NCBI RefSeq assembly: GCF_002482975.1
Contig: NZ_DLHA01000050.1
Coordinates: forward strand, 129,833 to 193,832
Direction of reading: 5' to 3'
Origin: Flavobacterium sp. UBA7680
Lineage (GTDB): Bacteria; Bacteroidota; Bacteroidia; Flavobacteriales; Flavobacteriaceae
Length of the DNA stretch: 64,000 bases
Below, in pieces: positions 35,753 to 45,231 of this stretch. A program made the position numbers and the translations under genes. Positions within the stretch are counted from its first letter, which is position 1; each line of letters starts with the position of its first letter. The notes under the pieces were generated by a model, which was not told the origin of the DNA, made no database searches, and saw only the letters and a list, made by a program, of their open reading frames with translations.

Positions 35753-37960
35753 TTATAAATTGAAATTAACGCCCAGAACGATGTTTCTTCCAATATTTGG
35801 GATTCCGTCTGTTTTTAATCTTGAAAGGTGTGCAATGTATTTTTTGTCGAATAAATTGTTTCCGTTCAGGTTGATATCAAAAGCCGTCTTACCCAATTTT
35901 ACCGTTCCTCCAAAACCTAAATTTACCAAAGTATACCCTTTAGAAGCAGTTTCGAAACCACTCACATTATCCTGGCTGAAAGTTGAAGAAACATTTAAAG
36001 AAGCAAAACCTTCGCTTAACCAGTTTTTGATATTAAATTCAGTTCTAAGCGTATTATTCCAGTTGTTGGCAGGAATCAACGGCAAGTAATCATTATTGTC
36101 TTTTTTACCCGTTACGGTTTCAAAACTAGTTTCAAAATGTAACCAATCTAGCGGATGCGGGTGAAAGTGTAAACCAACTTCACCTCCGTACAATTGAGCA
36201 TTATCCTGAATGTAAGCAAAAACATCATTATCGTCACGAGTTTCTCCGGTTGGCGAAGTGTAGATATAATTGTTTATGTGATTATAAAATCCGTTAACGA
36301 AAAACTCAAAATGTGTGTTTTTGTATTCTAAGTTCAAATCAGTCTGAACGTTTTGTTCTGTTTTCAAATCAGCATTTCCAATTTCGTAACGATTTGTTCC
36401 TTCGTGAACCCCGTTTGAAGTTAACTCCGCTAAGTTTGGCGCTCTAAATCCGGTTGCAACATTTAAACGAACCGTAAGCGGTTCAGCCAGTTTTGTTTTA
36501 TATCCTAAAGAAGCATTAAAACTGTCAAAAGATTTGTCAAGAGGAAGGAAATAACCTTCTTCACCTTCAGTTCCGTGTGCGTCAGAAGTAATGTGTCTGT
36601 TGTCAAAACGTAATCCGGCTTGTAAAACGCTGTTGTCCCATTCGTAATTGGCAGTTCCAAAAGCACCAAAATCATTCGTTGTCGCATCTGGAATTAAATA
36701 TTCTTCGCCCGAATTTTTATTCGTTTGATGCATTCCCTGAACCCCAAAAATAGTCTCGATTTTTCCGAATTTAGGAAAGTGGTATTTTAAATTGTAATTC
36801 AAAGTATTCAATCTCATGTGAAGTGAAGCATCATTACTGTCTTCAAATTCACTTCTGTCATTTGAGATATAACCTAAATCAACATCCAATTTTGAGTTTT
36901 CAAAAAAGATTACATTGTTCAAACTCAATAAATGGTTAAAAATTCCCTGTCTCGGAAACTGCGTGTCTTTGCTTGAAGATTGTTCTGCAATTCCATCTTC
37001 AGGCATTCCAATATCTAGTTTGTTATAATTGTATCTTAAAACACTTGAAAAACTTGAATTACTGTAACCAATTCCGGTTTTAAAATCAGTTTCATTATAA
37101 CGCGAATTTGTTACGCGGTCTCCATCGGCAATTTTATAATCAGAATGAGTGTTGTAGCTTCCACGCGCCAGAAATTTCCAATTATCAGTAGATGTTTTTA
37201 ATCCAATAGAAGAATTACTTCCCTCTGTGTTCGTAAAATATTTTTGGCTGAAATTAGCTTTAAAAGTACCCGCATCAGCAAATTTTTCAGGATTAAAGTA
37301 TAAAACTCCTCCTAAAGCATCAGAACCGTACAATAGCGATGCCGGGCCTTTAATAACTTCAACACTTTCAATTCCGGCATCGTTTAAACCTAAACCATGT
37401 TCGTCTCCAAACTGCTGGTTTTCGATACGAACGCCTTGAGAATATACTAAAACACGATTTCCGCTCAATCCGCGAATAACCGGTTTACCAATAGATGTTC
37501 CGGTAGAAATTTGCGAAACTCCGGGAATTGTAGCCAAACCTTCAATTAAAGTTGAAGTTCCTTTTTGCTGTAAAGTTTTAATGCTTTCATGCTCGATTTT
37601 CATTACGTTTTGCGATTGCAATTTGTTGAAAGGCGTAGAAACCACAACTTCATCCATTTCTAAAATGGACTCTTCGAGCGTTACATCAACGGTATTTTGT
37701 TTTACTAATTTTAAGATGTTTTTATTTTGAGTAGCGTATCCAACATAAGAAAAAGACAGGCGTAAATTTCCGTTTGGAAGATTGTTTAATTCGTATTTTC
37801 CGTTTGCATCAGTCGTTGTTCCTTTATGCAATTCTGAAGCGTAAACAGAAACGCCCGGTAATGGCTGGTTTTGATTATCAGTTACTGTTCCTGAAACCGA
37901 ATTTTGGGCAGAAAGCAAGCCCGAAAACCCTAAAACAAGGGCAATTATTAATTTTTTCAT
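35753..37960 (-). CDS. TonB-dependent receptor with carboxypeptidase-regulatory-like N-terminus
   Basis: 735 residues. Signal peptide MKKLIIALVLGFSGLLSAQ. A beta-sandwich CarboxypepD_reg-like domain (about 20-105: SGTVTDNQNQPLPGVSVYAS) is followed by the plug (GKPVIRGLSGNRVLVYSQGV, SVEVIKGPASLLYGSDALGG) and a 22-strand-type barrel (LRLNVATGFRAPNLAELTSN) ending NIVLGVNFNL. It imports a metal complex or small ligand using TonB energy. The neighbouring His/Cys-rich small protein favours a metal ligand (inference). Plug and barrel resemble ZnuD/heme-type receptors more than SusC. Confidence 0.92.
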   Translation of the reverse strand: MKKLIIALVLGFSGLLSAQNSVSGTVTDNQNQPLPGVSVYASELHKGTTTDANGKYELNNLPNGNLRLSFSYVGYATQNKNILKLVKQNTVDVTLEESILEMDEVVVSTPFNKLQSQNVMKIEHESIKTLQQKGTSTLIEGLATIPGVSQISTGTSIGKPVIRGLSGNRVLVYSQGVRIENQQFGDEHGLGLNDAGIESVEVIKGPASLLYGSDALGGVLYFNPEKFADAGTFKANFSQKYFTNTEGSNSSIGLKTSTDNWKFLARGSYNTHSDYKIADGDRVTNSRYNETDFKTGIGYSNSSFSSVLRYNYNKLDIGMPEDGIAEQSSSKDTQFPRQGIFNHLLSLNNVIFFENSKLDVDLGYISNDRSEFEDSNDASLHMRLNTLNYNLKYHFPKFGKIETIFGVQGMHQTNKNSGEEYLIPDATTNDFGAFGTANYEWDNSVLQAGLRFDNRHITSDAHGTEGEEGYFLPLDKSFDSFNASLGYKTKLAEPLTVRLNVATGFRAPNLAELTSNGVHEGTNRYEIGNADLKTEQNVQTDLNLEYKNTHFEFFVNGFYNHINNYIYTSPTGETRDDNDVFAYIQDNAQLYGGEVGLHFHPHPLDWLHFETSFETVTGKKDNNDYLPLIPANNWNNTLRTEFNIKNWLSEGFASLNVSSTFSQDNVSGFETASKGYTLVNLGFGGTVKLGKTAFDINLNGNNLFDKKYIAHLSRLKTDGIPNIGRNIVLGVNFNL

Positions 37961-38109
37961 TTGAAAATTTTGCTATAGTTAATTGGATTTTCTTCTTTTA
38001 AATGAAAATTAAACGAACAGTACAGCATTCTAATCCCAATTTAATAAACAGGATTAGGAAACTCAAAGTTGTTTTGAATTTAGATTTTAAAAAAAGAGAT
38101 GTTGAATTA

Positions 38110-38463
38110 TTAAGAAACTATAGCAGCGGGAGGACCTCGTAATAAATACGAACTTTTTGAAACAGAGAAAATCTTTTCTGACAGCGGGAAAAAATAAGGA
38201 ATTTCGCTGCTGAAAGAATGAAATTGAAAAGAGAAAGTTTCTGGAACAATATAACTTCCAAAAGCAAAATTACAAACGTAACAAAGGTCGTAATTATGGT
38301 GCTGATGCGTTATTTCGCCACTTGGATCATTATAATTGTGGTGACATTGTTTTTCTGAAAGCTGCTTTACAATATGCTCATAACTGTGTATGGACTGAAA
38401 CAATATTGAGAACAATATTGTGACAGCAAAAGAGAAACTTAATATGAGCTGTTTTTTCTTCAT
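38110..38463 (-). CDS. Small His/Cys-rich membrane-anchored protein, putative metal-binding
   Basis: 117 residues from the ATG at 38463 (the frame also allows a TTG 3 codons earlier). An N-terminal hydrophobic signal/anchor is followed by candidate metal ligands: C40-H41-H42, H53-Q-H55-H56 and the pair C61-Y-V-C64. It ends near LLRGPPAA (109-114), which resembles the R-x-PPA ending of DUF2946-type proteins found next to metal-linked receptors. It lies 149 bases upstream of the TonB receptor on the same strand, so a joint role in metal uptake or sensing is likely (inference). Confidence 0.7.
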   Translation of the reverse strand: MKKKQLILSFSFAVTILFSILFQSIHSYEHIVKQLSEKQCHHNYNDPSGEITHQHHNYDLCYVCNFAFGSYIVPETFSFQFHSFSSEIPYFFPLSEKIFSVSKSSYLLRGPPAAIVS

Positions 38464-38677
38464 ACAGGACAAAGGTATAAAAGATCAAATTCATTTTTTG
38501 AATTCTAATGCAGATTCTTTGAAAAAAGTTCAGCAAACACAAATATTCGTCATCAAAAACAGAATAATTGCTTTCTAATCGTTCCCTGAACTATCATTAT
38601 ATTATATTTGTAAGTGAAATAAATCGATTCTATTAAGCGTTTATTTTATAGAACCTCTTTTAAACTCAAAAAATTAT

Positions 38678-39385
38678 ATGCGATTTCTTTTTAGCTGTTT
38701 GTTTTTAGTTTCATTTTTTAATGCTTTTTCGCAAGAAGATGTCAAAGCAGAAATAAAACCTATAGTTAAAATAGATTCTTTGTATAGAGAAGATCAGTTT
38801 TATTTTTCTGTAACCTATAATATGTTTACAGATATTCCTCAAAAATTCAAACAAAACAAATTTTCCCTTGGACTTTCGGGCGGGTTTTTACGCGACATGC
38901 CAATCAATAAATCCAGAACAGTTTCAATTGCAGCAGGTGTAGGATTGAGCTATCAAAACTACTTTCAAAATTTTGGTATTTCAAAAGATGGAGCCGGAGC
39001 CGTAGTTTATAATGTTGTCGATGCAGGAGAAATTGCTTCAAATCGTTACAAACAATACGCTGTAGAATTTCCGATAGAATTTAGATGGCGTAATTCAACT
39101 TACGAAAGCACAAAATTCTGGAGAATTTATGGCGGAGTAAAATTAAGTTATATCTTCTCTAATACTTCCATTTTAGACGACGGCGAAAATACCTATCGTA
39201 TAAAAAATAATGACGCTATTAATAAATTCCAATACGGGCCGTATATTTCTGCGGGTTACAATACCTGGAATGTTTATTTGTATTATGGTTTGAGTCCGCT
39301 GTTTAAAGACGGCGTTACCACATTAAGCGGAGAAAAAGTAACCATGAAAACGCTGAATGCAGGATTAATATTCTACATTTTATAA
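38678..39385 (+). CDS. Outer membrane beta-barrel protein, porin/PorT-like
   Basis: 235 residues. Signal peptide MRFLFSCLFLVSFFNAFS. An 8-strand-type barrel follows with alternating strands (FSLGLSGGFLRDMPINKSRT, AAGVGLSYQNYFQNF, EFPIEFRWRNST, ISAGYNTWNVYLYYGLSPLF) and terminal LNAGLIFYIL. The pattern is close to the PorT family of Bacteroidota outer-membrane proteins, but gene context does not show that it is the type IX secretion PorT. Its stop overlaps the end of the next, convergent gene by 6 bases. Confidence 0.75.
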   Translation: MRFLFSCLFLVSFFNAFSQEDVKAEIKPIVKIDSLYREDQFYFSVTYNMFTDIPQKFKQNKFSLGLSGGFLRDMPINKSRTVSIAAGVGLSYQNYFQNFGISKDGAGAVVYNVVDAGEIASNRYKQYAVEFPIEFRWRNSTYESTKFWRIYGGVKLSYIFSNTSILDDGENTYRIKNNDAINKFQYGPYISAGYNTWNVYLYYGLSPLFKDGVTTLSGEKVTMKTLNAGLIFYIL

Positions 39386-39985
39386 CCACAAATACAAAAA
39401 TAATATCTGCGGTAAAACGCCAATTAACAAACCAATTGATATTTCTTTTGGTGTATGTGCGTTCATTTCTAATCGGGATGAAGCTACAATTCCAGAAAAT
39501 AAAATTAACAGCGCGCCCCAATACGGATTGTGCATTTGTAAATGAATATTTAACCCAATTGCAAAGATTGTAAACCCTGTAATAGCAGTCATGTGCAGGC
39601 TGGCCTTAATTTTAAAAAGTGAGCATACCAATGCTAATATTGTACTAAACAACGCTCCCAAAAAAAAGAAATGTAGTTCAGGATAACGAGTAATGACAAT
39701 ACTTCTTTTTACTAATAAAATATATAAAAAGCATTGTAAAATAAGCGGAATGCGACGCTGGGAGTTTTCTGGAAGCATCATCGATTTTACGTGTCCAGTC
39801 GAACGTAACAGCATGAAAAACAAAATGGGAACGATAATGGTAATAACCAAAATTTGAAACAGAACAAAGTATTTTTCCTGCGTTGTAAAAATATCTTCTT
39901 TACAATAAAGGTATAATAATGTGGCATACATCGATATAAAAATCGGATGAAGTATATAGGAGAATAATGGAAGTATTTTTTTCAA
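39380..39985 (-). CDS. PAP2-like membrane protein
   Basis: 201 residues with about six TM helices. The start is a TTG (MKKILPLFSYILHP); an internal ATG would lose the first helix. The C-terminal half keeps traces of the PAP2 phosphatase signature: S-L-H-M-T-A (SxH motif) and ASSRLEMNAHTPKEISIG (SR...H...E). The N-terminal KxxxxxxRP motif is not obvious, so activity is uncertain. Typical of a Bacteroidota membrane protein family of unknown substrate. Confidence 0.65.
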   Translation of the reverse strand: MKKILPLFSYILHPIFISMYATLLYLYCKEDIFTTQEKYFVLFQILVITIIVPILFFMLLRSTGHVKSMMLPENSQRRIPLILQCFLYILLVKRSIVITRYPELHFFFLGALFSTILALVCSLFKIKASLHMTAITGFTIFAIGLNIHLQMHNPYWGALLILFSGIVASSRLEMNAHTPKEISIGLLIGVLPQILFLYLWL

Positions 39986-40080
39986 AACGTATTATTTTGT
40001 GGTATTGAACAAATATAAGCAATTAATGTTTTTTGCAATTAACGGAGTAAATTTTCACAAATTATTAGCATTTTTTTCTC

Positions 40081-40320
40081 GCCACGAATATTTATTTTTT
40101 TGCCACGAATTGCACGAATTTCCACGAATTATTTTTTTAATTTTTTGCCACAGATTTAAAGGATTCTCACAGATTGAAAATCCTTTAAATCCGTTTAATC
40201 TGTGGCTAATATTTTAACCATCCAACAAATAAAATAATTCGTGGAAATTAGTGTAATTCGTGGCAACTCCCTTTTTTACATTTCAAAATAAATTAAGAAA
40301 TATTAGTGTAATTCGTGGCA
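40081..40320. repeat. GCCACGAATT/GCCACAGATT compound repeat, second cluster
   Basis: Three GCCACGAAT-type arms and their complements plus an inner GCCACAGATTTAAAGGATT / AATCCGTTTAATCTGTGGC hairpin. It fills the 371-base gap before murF-alr; no gene is seen there. A TAAATTTG -7-like element is at 40331-40338, next to the following gene. Confidence 0.75.
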
Positions 40321-40356
40321 AACCTTTTTTTAAATTTGACAAAAAGAAATTTCTAA

Positions 40357-42825
40357 ATGAGCATAAATTTAAAAAGCCTTATTCCGGTTTTTAACGCCGA
40401 ATGGATAGGTTCAGATTCTGATATTTTTGTTGATCATATTTCGATCGACAGCCGTTCTTTGCAAAACGGGTCTAAAACATTGTTTATTGCTCTTTCCGGG
40501 GTCAATAATGATGCTCATTTGTATATTTCAGAATTGATAGAAAAAGGCGTTCAGAATTTTGTTGTTCAGTATATTCCCGAAAATGTAAAAGGAAAAGCCA
40601 ATTTTTTCGTCGTAAAAAATACGCGCAAAGCACTTCAGGAATTGGCGGGTTATTATCGTGATTTATTCGATTTTCCTATAATTGGTTTAACCGGAAGTAA
40701 CGGAAAAACCATCGTAAAAGAATGGCTTAATTTCCTTTTAAGTCCCGACTATAATATTATCCGAAGCCCAAAAAGTTACAACTCACAAGTTGGCGTTCCG
40801 CTTTCTGTTATTGCTATAAATGAAAAACATAATTTAGGAATTTTCGAAGCCGGAATTTCAACGGTTAACGAAATGGTTAATCTCGAAAAAATCATCAAAC
40901 CTAATATTGGCGTTTTAACCAGTATAGGTTCTGCGCACGATGAAGGTTTTGAAAATCTGGTTCAAAAAATCAAAGAAAAATTACTGCTTTTCAAAAAATC
41001 AGCCGTAATAATCTATCAAAAAAATGAATTGGTAGATCAATGTCTTTTAGATTTTTCTGCCGAATTTCCACTTCAAAACAGAACGTTATTTTCATGGAGT
41101 TTTACAGACGCTTCTGCCGATGTTTTTATTCTGATGAAAGAAACTAAAAACGATGCTACAATAATTAAATACCAATATAAAGACGAAGTTTTCAATTTAG
41201 AAATTCCGTTTAGCGATTCGGCTTCTATAGAAAATACCATTTCCTGTTTATTGGTTTTACTGCGTTTTAACTATGATTTCGAGGTTATTCAAAATCGTGT
41301 AAAATTGCTTTATCCGGTCGAAATGCGTCTTGAAGTTAAAAACGGAATTCACAATTGCAGCTTAATTGACGATAGTTACAGTTCAGATTTTCAATCGTTG
41401 AAAATTGCTTTAGACTTTTTAGAAAGCCAGAAAAAGAATGCTTCAAAAGCTGTTATATTATCAGATATTTTTCAAAGTGGATTTTCAAACGAAGAACTCT
41501 ATTCTAAAGTTGCTCAGTTAATTTCAGACAATAAAATCAACCGCGTTATTGGAATTGGAACGACAATTTCATCTTTTGCAGCTAAATTTCCAAACAGTAC
41601 GATGTTTCAAAATACGGCAGAATTTATTGCCGAAATTGAAAACCTGAATTTCAATAATGAAACCATTTTAATAAAAGGAGCAAGATCGTTTCAGTTTGAA
41701 GAAATCGTTTCGCTGCTGGAGGAAAAAACACATGAAACGGTTCTCGAAATTAATCTGGATGCCATAAATCACAATTTAAATTATTTCAAATCAAAATTAG
41801 CCGACGATGTAAAAATCATGGTTATGGTAAAAGCTTTTGGTTATGGAAACGGCGGACTTGAAATTGCAAAATTACTCGAACATAATAAAGTAAATTATTT
41901 AGGTGTGGCTTTCGCCGATGAAGGAATTTCACTGAAAAACGGCGGAATCAAACTGCCAATTATGGTTTTGAATCCCGAATCGACCAGTTTTCCGTCGATA
42001 ATTCAATATAAACTAGAACCTGAAATTTACAGTATAAAAGGATTAAATGCCTTTTTGAAAATTGCCAGAGAAAAGAATTTAAAAGATTTTCCAATTCATA
42101 TCAAAGTCGACACCGGAATGCACCGTTTAGGTTTTGAAGACAATACGATCGATGAGTTAATTGAAACTTTAAAAGGAAATTCAACCGTTCGTGTTCAAAG
42201 TATTTTATCGCATTTGGCAACAAGCGACGATTTAAATCATTATGATTTTGTCATTAAACAGATTAATTTATTCGAAAAATTATCTTCAAAATTAATGACA
42301 GAATTAAACATAAATCCAATTCGTCATATTTTAAATACATCCGGAATTAGCAATTTTCCAAATGCACAATATAATATGGTTCGTTTAGGAATTGGTTTAT
42401 ACGGCGTTTCAAACGACCCGTCAGAACAAAAATATCTGGAAAATGTGGGAACCTTAAAATCGATTATTTCGCAGGTTCGTACTATTCCAAGTGGCGACAG
42501 CGTAGGCTATGGACGTCGTTTTATGGCCGAAAAAGAAACCAAAATTGCCACAATTCCAATTGGTTATGCGGATGGAATTTCGAGATTATGGGGCAATCAG
42601 GTTGGTTTTGTAACAATTAAAAATCAAAAAGCCTATATCGTAGGAAGCGTCTGTATGGATATGTTAATGGTTGATGTAAGTCATATTGATTGTAAAGAAG
42701 GCGATTCGGTAATTATTTTTGGCGAAAGCCCAACCGTTATCGAAATGGCCGATGCTTTAAAAACCATTCCGTATGAGATTATGACGAGTATTTCGCAGCG
42801 TGTCAAGAGGGTATTTTTTAGATAA
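40357..42825 (+). CDS. Bifunctional MurF ligase / alanine racemase
   Basis: 822 residues. Residues 1-450 are MurF-like: UDP-MurNAc-tripeptide D-alanyl-D-alanine ligase with P-loop GLTGSNGKTIVKEW and RSPKSYNSQVGVPLSV. Residues about 458-822 are a PLP-dependent alanine racemase: PLP lysine K492 in VMVKAFGYGNG, and a late Tyr region SVGYGRRFMAE. The fusion supplies D-Ala and the dipeptide-ligating step of cell-wall synthesis on one chain; it is known in Bacteroidota. Some MurF halves in such fusions are divergent; here the P-loop is intact. Confidence 0.95.
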   Translation: MSINLKSLIPVFNAEWIGSDSDIFVDHISIDSRSLQNGSKTLFIALSGVNNDAHLYISELIEKGVQNFVVQYIPENVKGKANFFVVKNTRKALQELAGYYRDLFDFPIIGLTGSNGKTIVKEWLNFLLSPDYNIIRSPKSYNSQVGVPLSVIAINEKHNLGIFEAGISTVNEMVNLEKIIKPNIGVLTSIGSAHDEGFENLVQKIKEKLLLFKKSAVIIYQKNELVDQCLLDFSAEFPLQNRTLFSWSFTDASADVFILMKETKNDATIIKYQYKDEVFNLEIPFSDSASIENTISCLLVLLRFNYDFEVIQNRVKLLYPVEMRLEVKNGIHNCSLIDDSYSSDFQSLKIALDFLESQKKNASKAVILSDIFQSGFSNEELYSKVAQLISDNKINRVIGIGTTISSFAAKFPNSTMFQNTAEFIAEIENLNFNNETILIKGARSFQFEEIVSLLEEKTHETVLEINLDAINHNLNYFKSKLADDVKIMVMVKAFGYGNGGLEIAKLLEHNKVNYLGVAFADEGISLKNGGIKLPIMVLNPESTSFPSIIQYKLEPEIYSIKGLNAFLKIAREKNLKDFPIHIKVDTGMHRLGFEDNTIDELIETLKGNSTVRVQSILSHLATSDDLNHYDFVIKQINLFEKLSSKLMTELNINPIRHILNTSGISNFPNAQYNMVRLGIGLYGVSNDPSEQKYLENVGTLKSIISQVRTIPSGDSVGYGRRFMAEKETKIATIPIGYADGISRLWGNQVGFVTIKNQKAYIVGSVCMDMLMVDVSHIDCKEGDSVIIFGESPTVIEMADALKTIPYEIMTSISQRVKRVFFR

Positions 42826-42893
42826 TTTTAAGAACTTTCAAGAAAATTGCGTATTTTCGGTATTCACTTATTATAAATGTAAATAGATACAAT

Positions 42894-43268
42894 ATGGGAT
42901 TTTTTTCAGAATTTAAGGCATTTGCAATAAAAGGCAACGTGGTTGATCTTGCTGTTGCAGTAATTATTGGAGCAGCATTTGGTAAAATTGTAAGTTCATT
43001 TATTGAAGATGTAATTACGCCACTAGTATTAAAACCGGCTTTAGAAGCTGCACATTTAGAAAAAATTCAAGATCTTACGGCTTTTGGCGGTGTAAAATAT
43101 GGTCTCTTTCTGTCGGCAGTAATTAACTTTGCTATTGTCGCTTTTGTTTTATTCTTAGTTATTAAAGGAATAAACAAACTTAAAAAAGAAGAAGCTCCAG
43201 CTCCACCAGCCGGACCAACTCAGGAAGAATTGCTTACGCAAATTAGAGATTTATTAAAAAATAAATAA
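42894..43268 (+). CDS. mscL: Large-conductance mechanosensitive channel MscL
   Basis: 124 residues, family length. N-terminal MGFFSEFKAFAIKGNVVDLA and first helix VAVIIGAAFGKIVSSFIEDV are signature MscL. The second helix is VINFAIVAFVLFLVI. A charged Pro-rich linker and the C-terminal helix TQEELLTQIRDLLKNK follow. It is an emergency valve under osmotic downshock, a homopentamer in the inner membrane. A terminator follows. Confidence 0.97.
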   Translation: MGFFSEFKAFAIKGNVVDLAVAVIIGAAFGKIVSSFIEDVITPLVLKPALEAAHLEKIQDLTAFGGVKYGLFLSAVINFAIVAFVLFLVIKGINKLKKEEAPAPPAGPTQEELLTQIRDLLKNK

Positions 43269-43298
43269 GATATAATACCGCTACACTAAGTCTAACTT

Positions 43299-43328
43299 AA
43301 CCGCTTCTTGGATGGAGCGGTTTTTTTT
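43299..43328 (+). terminator. Rho-independent terminator after mscL
   Basis: Stem AACCGCT / AGCGGTT with a 10-base loop and a run of eight T (43321-43328). Confidence 0.8.
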
Positions 43329-43374
43329 ACATATTGTTTAATTTATAACATTTTGTTATTTTTTGTGAAGCATG

Positions 43375-43403
43375 TTGTTTTCGTTTTTATTATAACTATT
43401 TTT
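43375..43403 (+). promoter_or_regulatory. Promoter of asd
   Basis: TTG (43375-43377), 18 bases, TATTTTTG (43396-43403): a close match to TTG-N19-TANNTTTG, 42 bases before the asd ATG. Confidence 0.6.
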
Positions 43404-43445
43404 GCAGAGTAAAATTAGATTAATAGCTATTTAAAAATATAAATA

Positions 43446-44435
43446 ATGAGAATTGCAGTTGTAGGTGCTACCGGAATGGTTGGCGAAGTAATGCTTAAAG
43501 TTTTAGCAGAAAGAAATTTTCCTGTTACAGAATTAATCCCTGTTGCATCTGAAAGATCAGTAGGAAAAGAAATTGAATATAAAGGAACTAAATATAAAGT
43601 TGTTGGTTTACAGACTGCTGTAGATATGAAAGCTGATATTGCAGTTTTCTCTGCAGGTGGAGATACTTCGTTAGAATGGGCTCCAAAATTTGCTGCAGCC
43701 GGAACAACTGTTATTGACAATTCATCTGCATGGAGAATGGATCCAACTAAGAAATTAGTAGTTCCAGAAATCAATGCTTCTGTATTAACAAAAGAAGATA
43801 AAATTATTGCAAACCCAAACTGTTCTACTATTCAAATGGTATTAGCTTTGGCCCCTTTGCATAAAAAATACAATATTAAAAGAATCATCGTTTCTACTTA
43901 CCAATCTATAACAGGAACTGGTGTAAAAGCAGTGAAGCAATTAGAAAACGAATACGCAGGAATTCAGGGTGATATGGCTTACAAATATCCAATTCACAGA
44001 AATGCAATTCCACACTGCGATAGTTTTGAAGATAACGGATACACTAAAGAAGAAATGAAATTAGTGCGTGAAACTCAAAAAATTCTTGGTGATAACACCA
44101 TCAGAGTTACAGCTACGGCAGTTCGTGTACCAGTTGTAGGCGGACATAGCGAAGCAGTAAATGTTGAGTTTACAAATGATTTTGAAGTAAATGAAGTTCG
44201 TGAAATTTTACACAATACGGATGGAGTAGTGGTGCAGGATAATTTAGACACATTTACATACCCAATGCCATTATATGCAGAAGGTAAAAATGATGTTTTC
44301 GTTGGAAGAATCCGTCGTGACGAAAGCCAGCCAAACACATTAAACCTATGGATCGTTGCTGATAACTTAAGAAAAGGAGCTGCAACAAACACGATTCAAA
44401 TTGCTGAATATTTAATCGCAACAGGTTTGGTATAA
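43446..44435 (+). CDS. asd: Aspartate-semialdehyde dehydrogenase
   Basis: 329 residues. NADP-binding MRIAVVGATGMVGEVMLKVL; catalytic Cys 126 in IANPNCSTIQM; late VRVPVVGGHSEAVNVEF with active-site His. It makes aspartate semialdehyde for lysine/diaminopimelate, threonine and methionine. It is a single-gene unit between its own promoter and terminator. Confidence 0.97.
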   Translation: MRIAVVGATGMVGEVMLKVLAERNFPVTELIPVASERSVGKEIEYKGTKYKVVGLQTAVDMKADIAVFSAGGDTSLEWAPKFAAAGTTVIDNSSAWRMDPTKKLVVPEINASVLTKEDKIIANPNCSTIQMVLALAPLHKKYNIKRIIVSTYQSITGTGVKAVKQLENEYAGIQGDMAYKYPIHRNAIPHCDSFEDNGYTKEEMKLVRETQKILGDNTIRVTATAVRVPVVGGHSEAVNVEFTNDFEVNEVREILHNTDGVVVQDNLDTFTYPMPLYAEGKNDVFVGRIRRDESQPNTLNLWIVADNLRKGAATNTIQIAEYLIATGLV

Positions 44436-44463
44436 CTAGAGATTAAAGAAAATTGTTATAAAG

Positions 44464-44502
44464 AAAAAGCCGTAATTGCAGCAATGTAATTACGGCTTTT
44501 TT
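44464..44502 (+). terminator. Rho-independent terminator after asd
   Basis: Stem AAAAAGCCGTAATT / AATTACGGCTTTTT with a 10-base loop, ending in T-run. Confidence 0.85.
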
Positions 44503-44540
44503 GATTTATTTTAATCTTATATTTGATCTTTATTTATATT

Positions 44541-45218
44541 ATGAAAGACATTAATTTAAAATACATCGAAGACAATTATATTGAGTTTGAAGAAGTAATT
44601 AAAATAGCAAATATTGCTGCAGACAAGTTGAATAACTTAATTGAGAACAAACTTGTTCCTGAGCCTTCTTATGTCGTAAAATCAGAAATTACAATTAGTT
44701 CTTCATTAAACGATAATCATAAAATAACAGTTGAGAAAAAGTATTTTCATCCAAGGGTTTTAGAACTTATAAAGATGAATGCGGATAATTTGAATCCTGA
44801 AAAATTCAAATCTGAATTCAAAGAAAATTTATTGTTAAACTTAAAAAACCATGCTCACAAAGCACTTGCTTACGGAAATGTTTTTGATGAAAACCTGAAT
44901 ATTGACAATGCAAAAATCGAAAGCGCATTAGAAGAAGAATGGAATTACTTTTGCAAAGGTGTTTACGGAATCTGCACTTTGCAAAACAATGAAAATGCCA
45001 TTATAGATAAAGAAGTCGCCGTAAAAAGAATCCTGAATTTTATTGAAAAAAAATCTACTTCATTAACAAACGATGAAAAAATAGAATTGCAGGAACTCAA
45101 TGCAGAATTCAATAAATCAACCAGTTCTTTTGCGCCTTATCAAAGAGAATCGAGCAGTCGGGGTAAATATCTAGATAAGTTATTAAGAGAGTTTTCGTTA
45201 GATAATTTAATTCAATAA
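44541..45218 (+). CDS. Hypothetical protein, DUF6058-like
   Basis: About 225 residues from the ATG at 44541; the open frame reaches a TTG at 44523. Helical, soluble and acidic. It opens with MKDINLKYIEDNYIEFEEVI and contains LVPEPSYVVKSEITISSSLN, then an HPRVLELIKMN segment. The pattern resembles a family annotated DUF6058 and linked by some databases with natural-product genes, but no biosynthetic neighbour is seen here. It ends 13 bases before the next unknown gene, so the two probably form one unit. Confidence 0.7.
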   Translation: MKDINLKYIEDNYIEFEEVIKIANIAADKLNNLIENKLVPEPSYVVKSEITISSSLNDNHKITVEKKYFHPRVLELIKMNADNLNPEKFKSEFKENLLLNLKNHAHKALAYGNVFDENLNIDNAKIESALEEEWNYFCKGVYGICTLQNNENAIIDKEVAVKRILNFIEKKSTSLTNDEKIELQELNAEFNKSTSSFAPYQRESSSRGKYLDKLLREFSLDNLIQ

Positions 45219-45231
45219 GATGTAATTTGAG

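Noticed and set aside
43427..44392. Two long minus-strand ORFs across asd
   Set aside because: asd on the plus strand is an unmistakable full-length enzyme.
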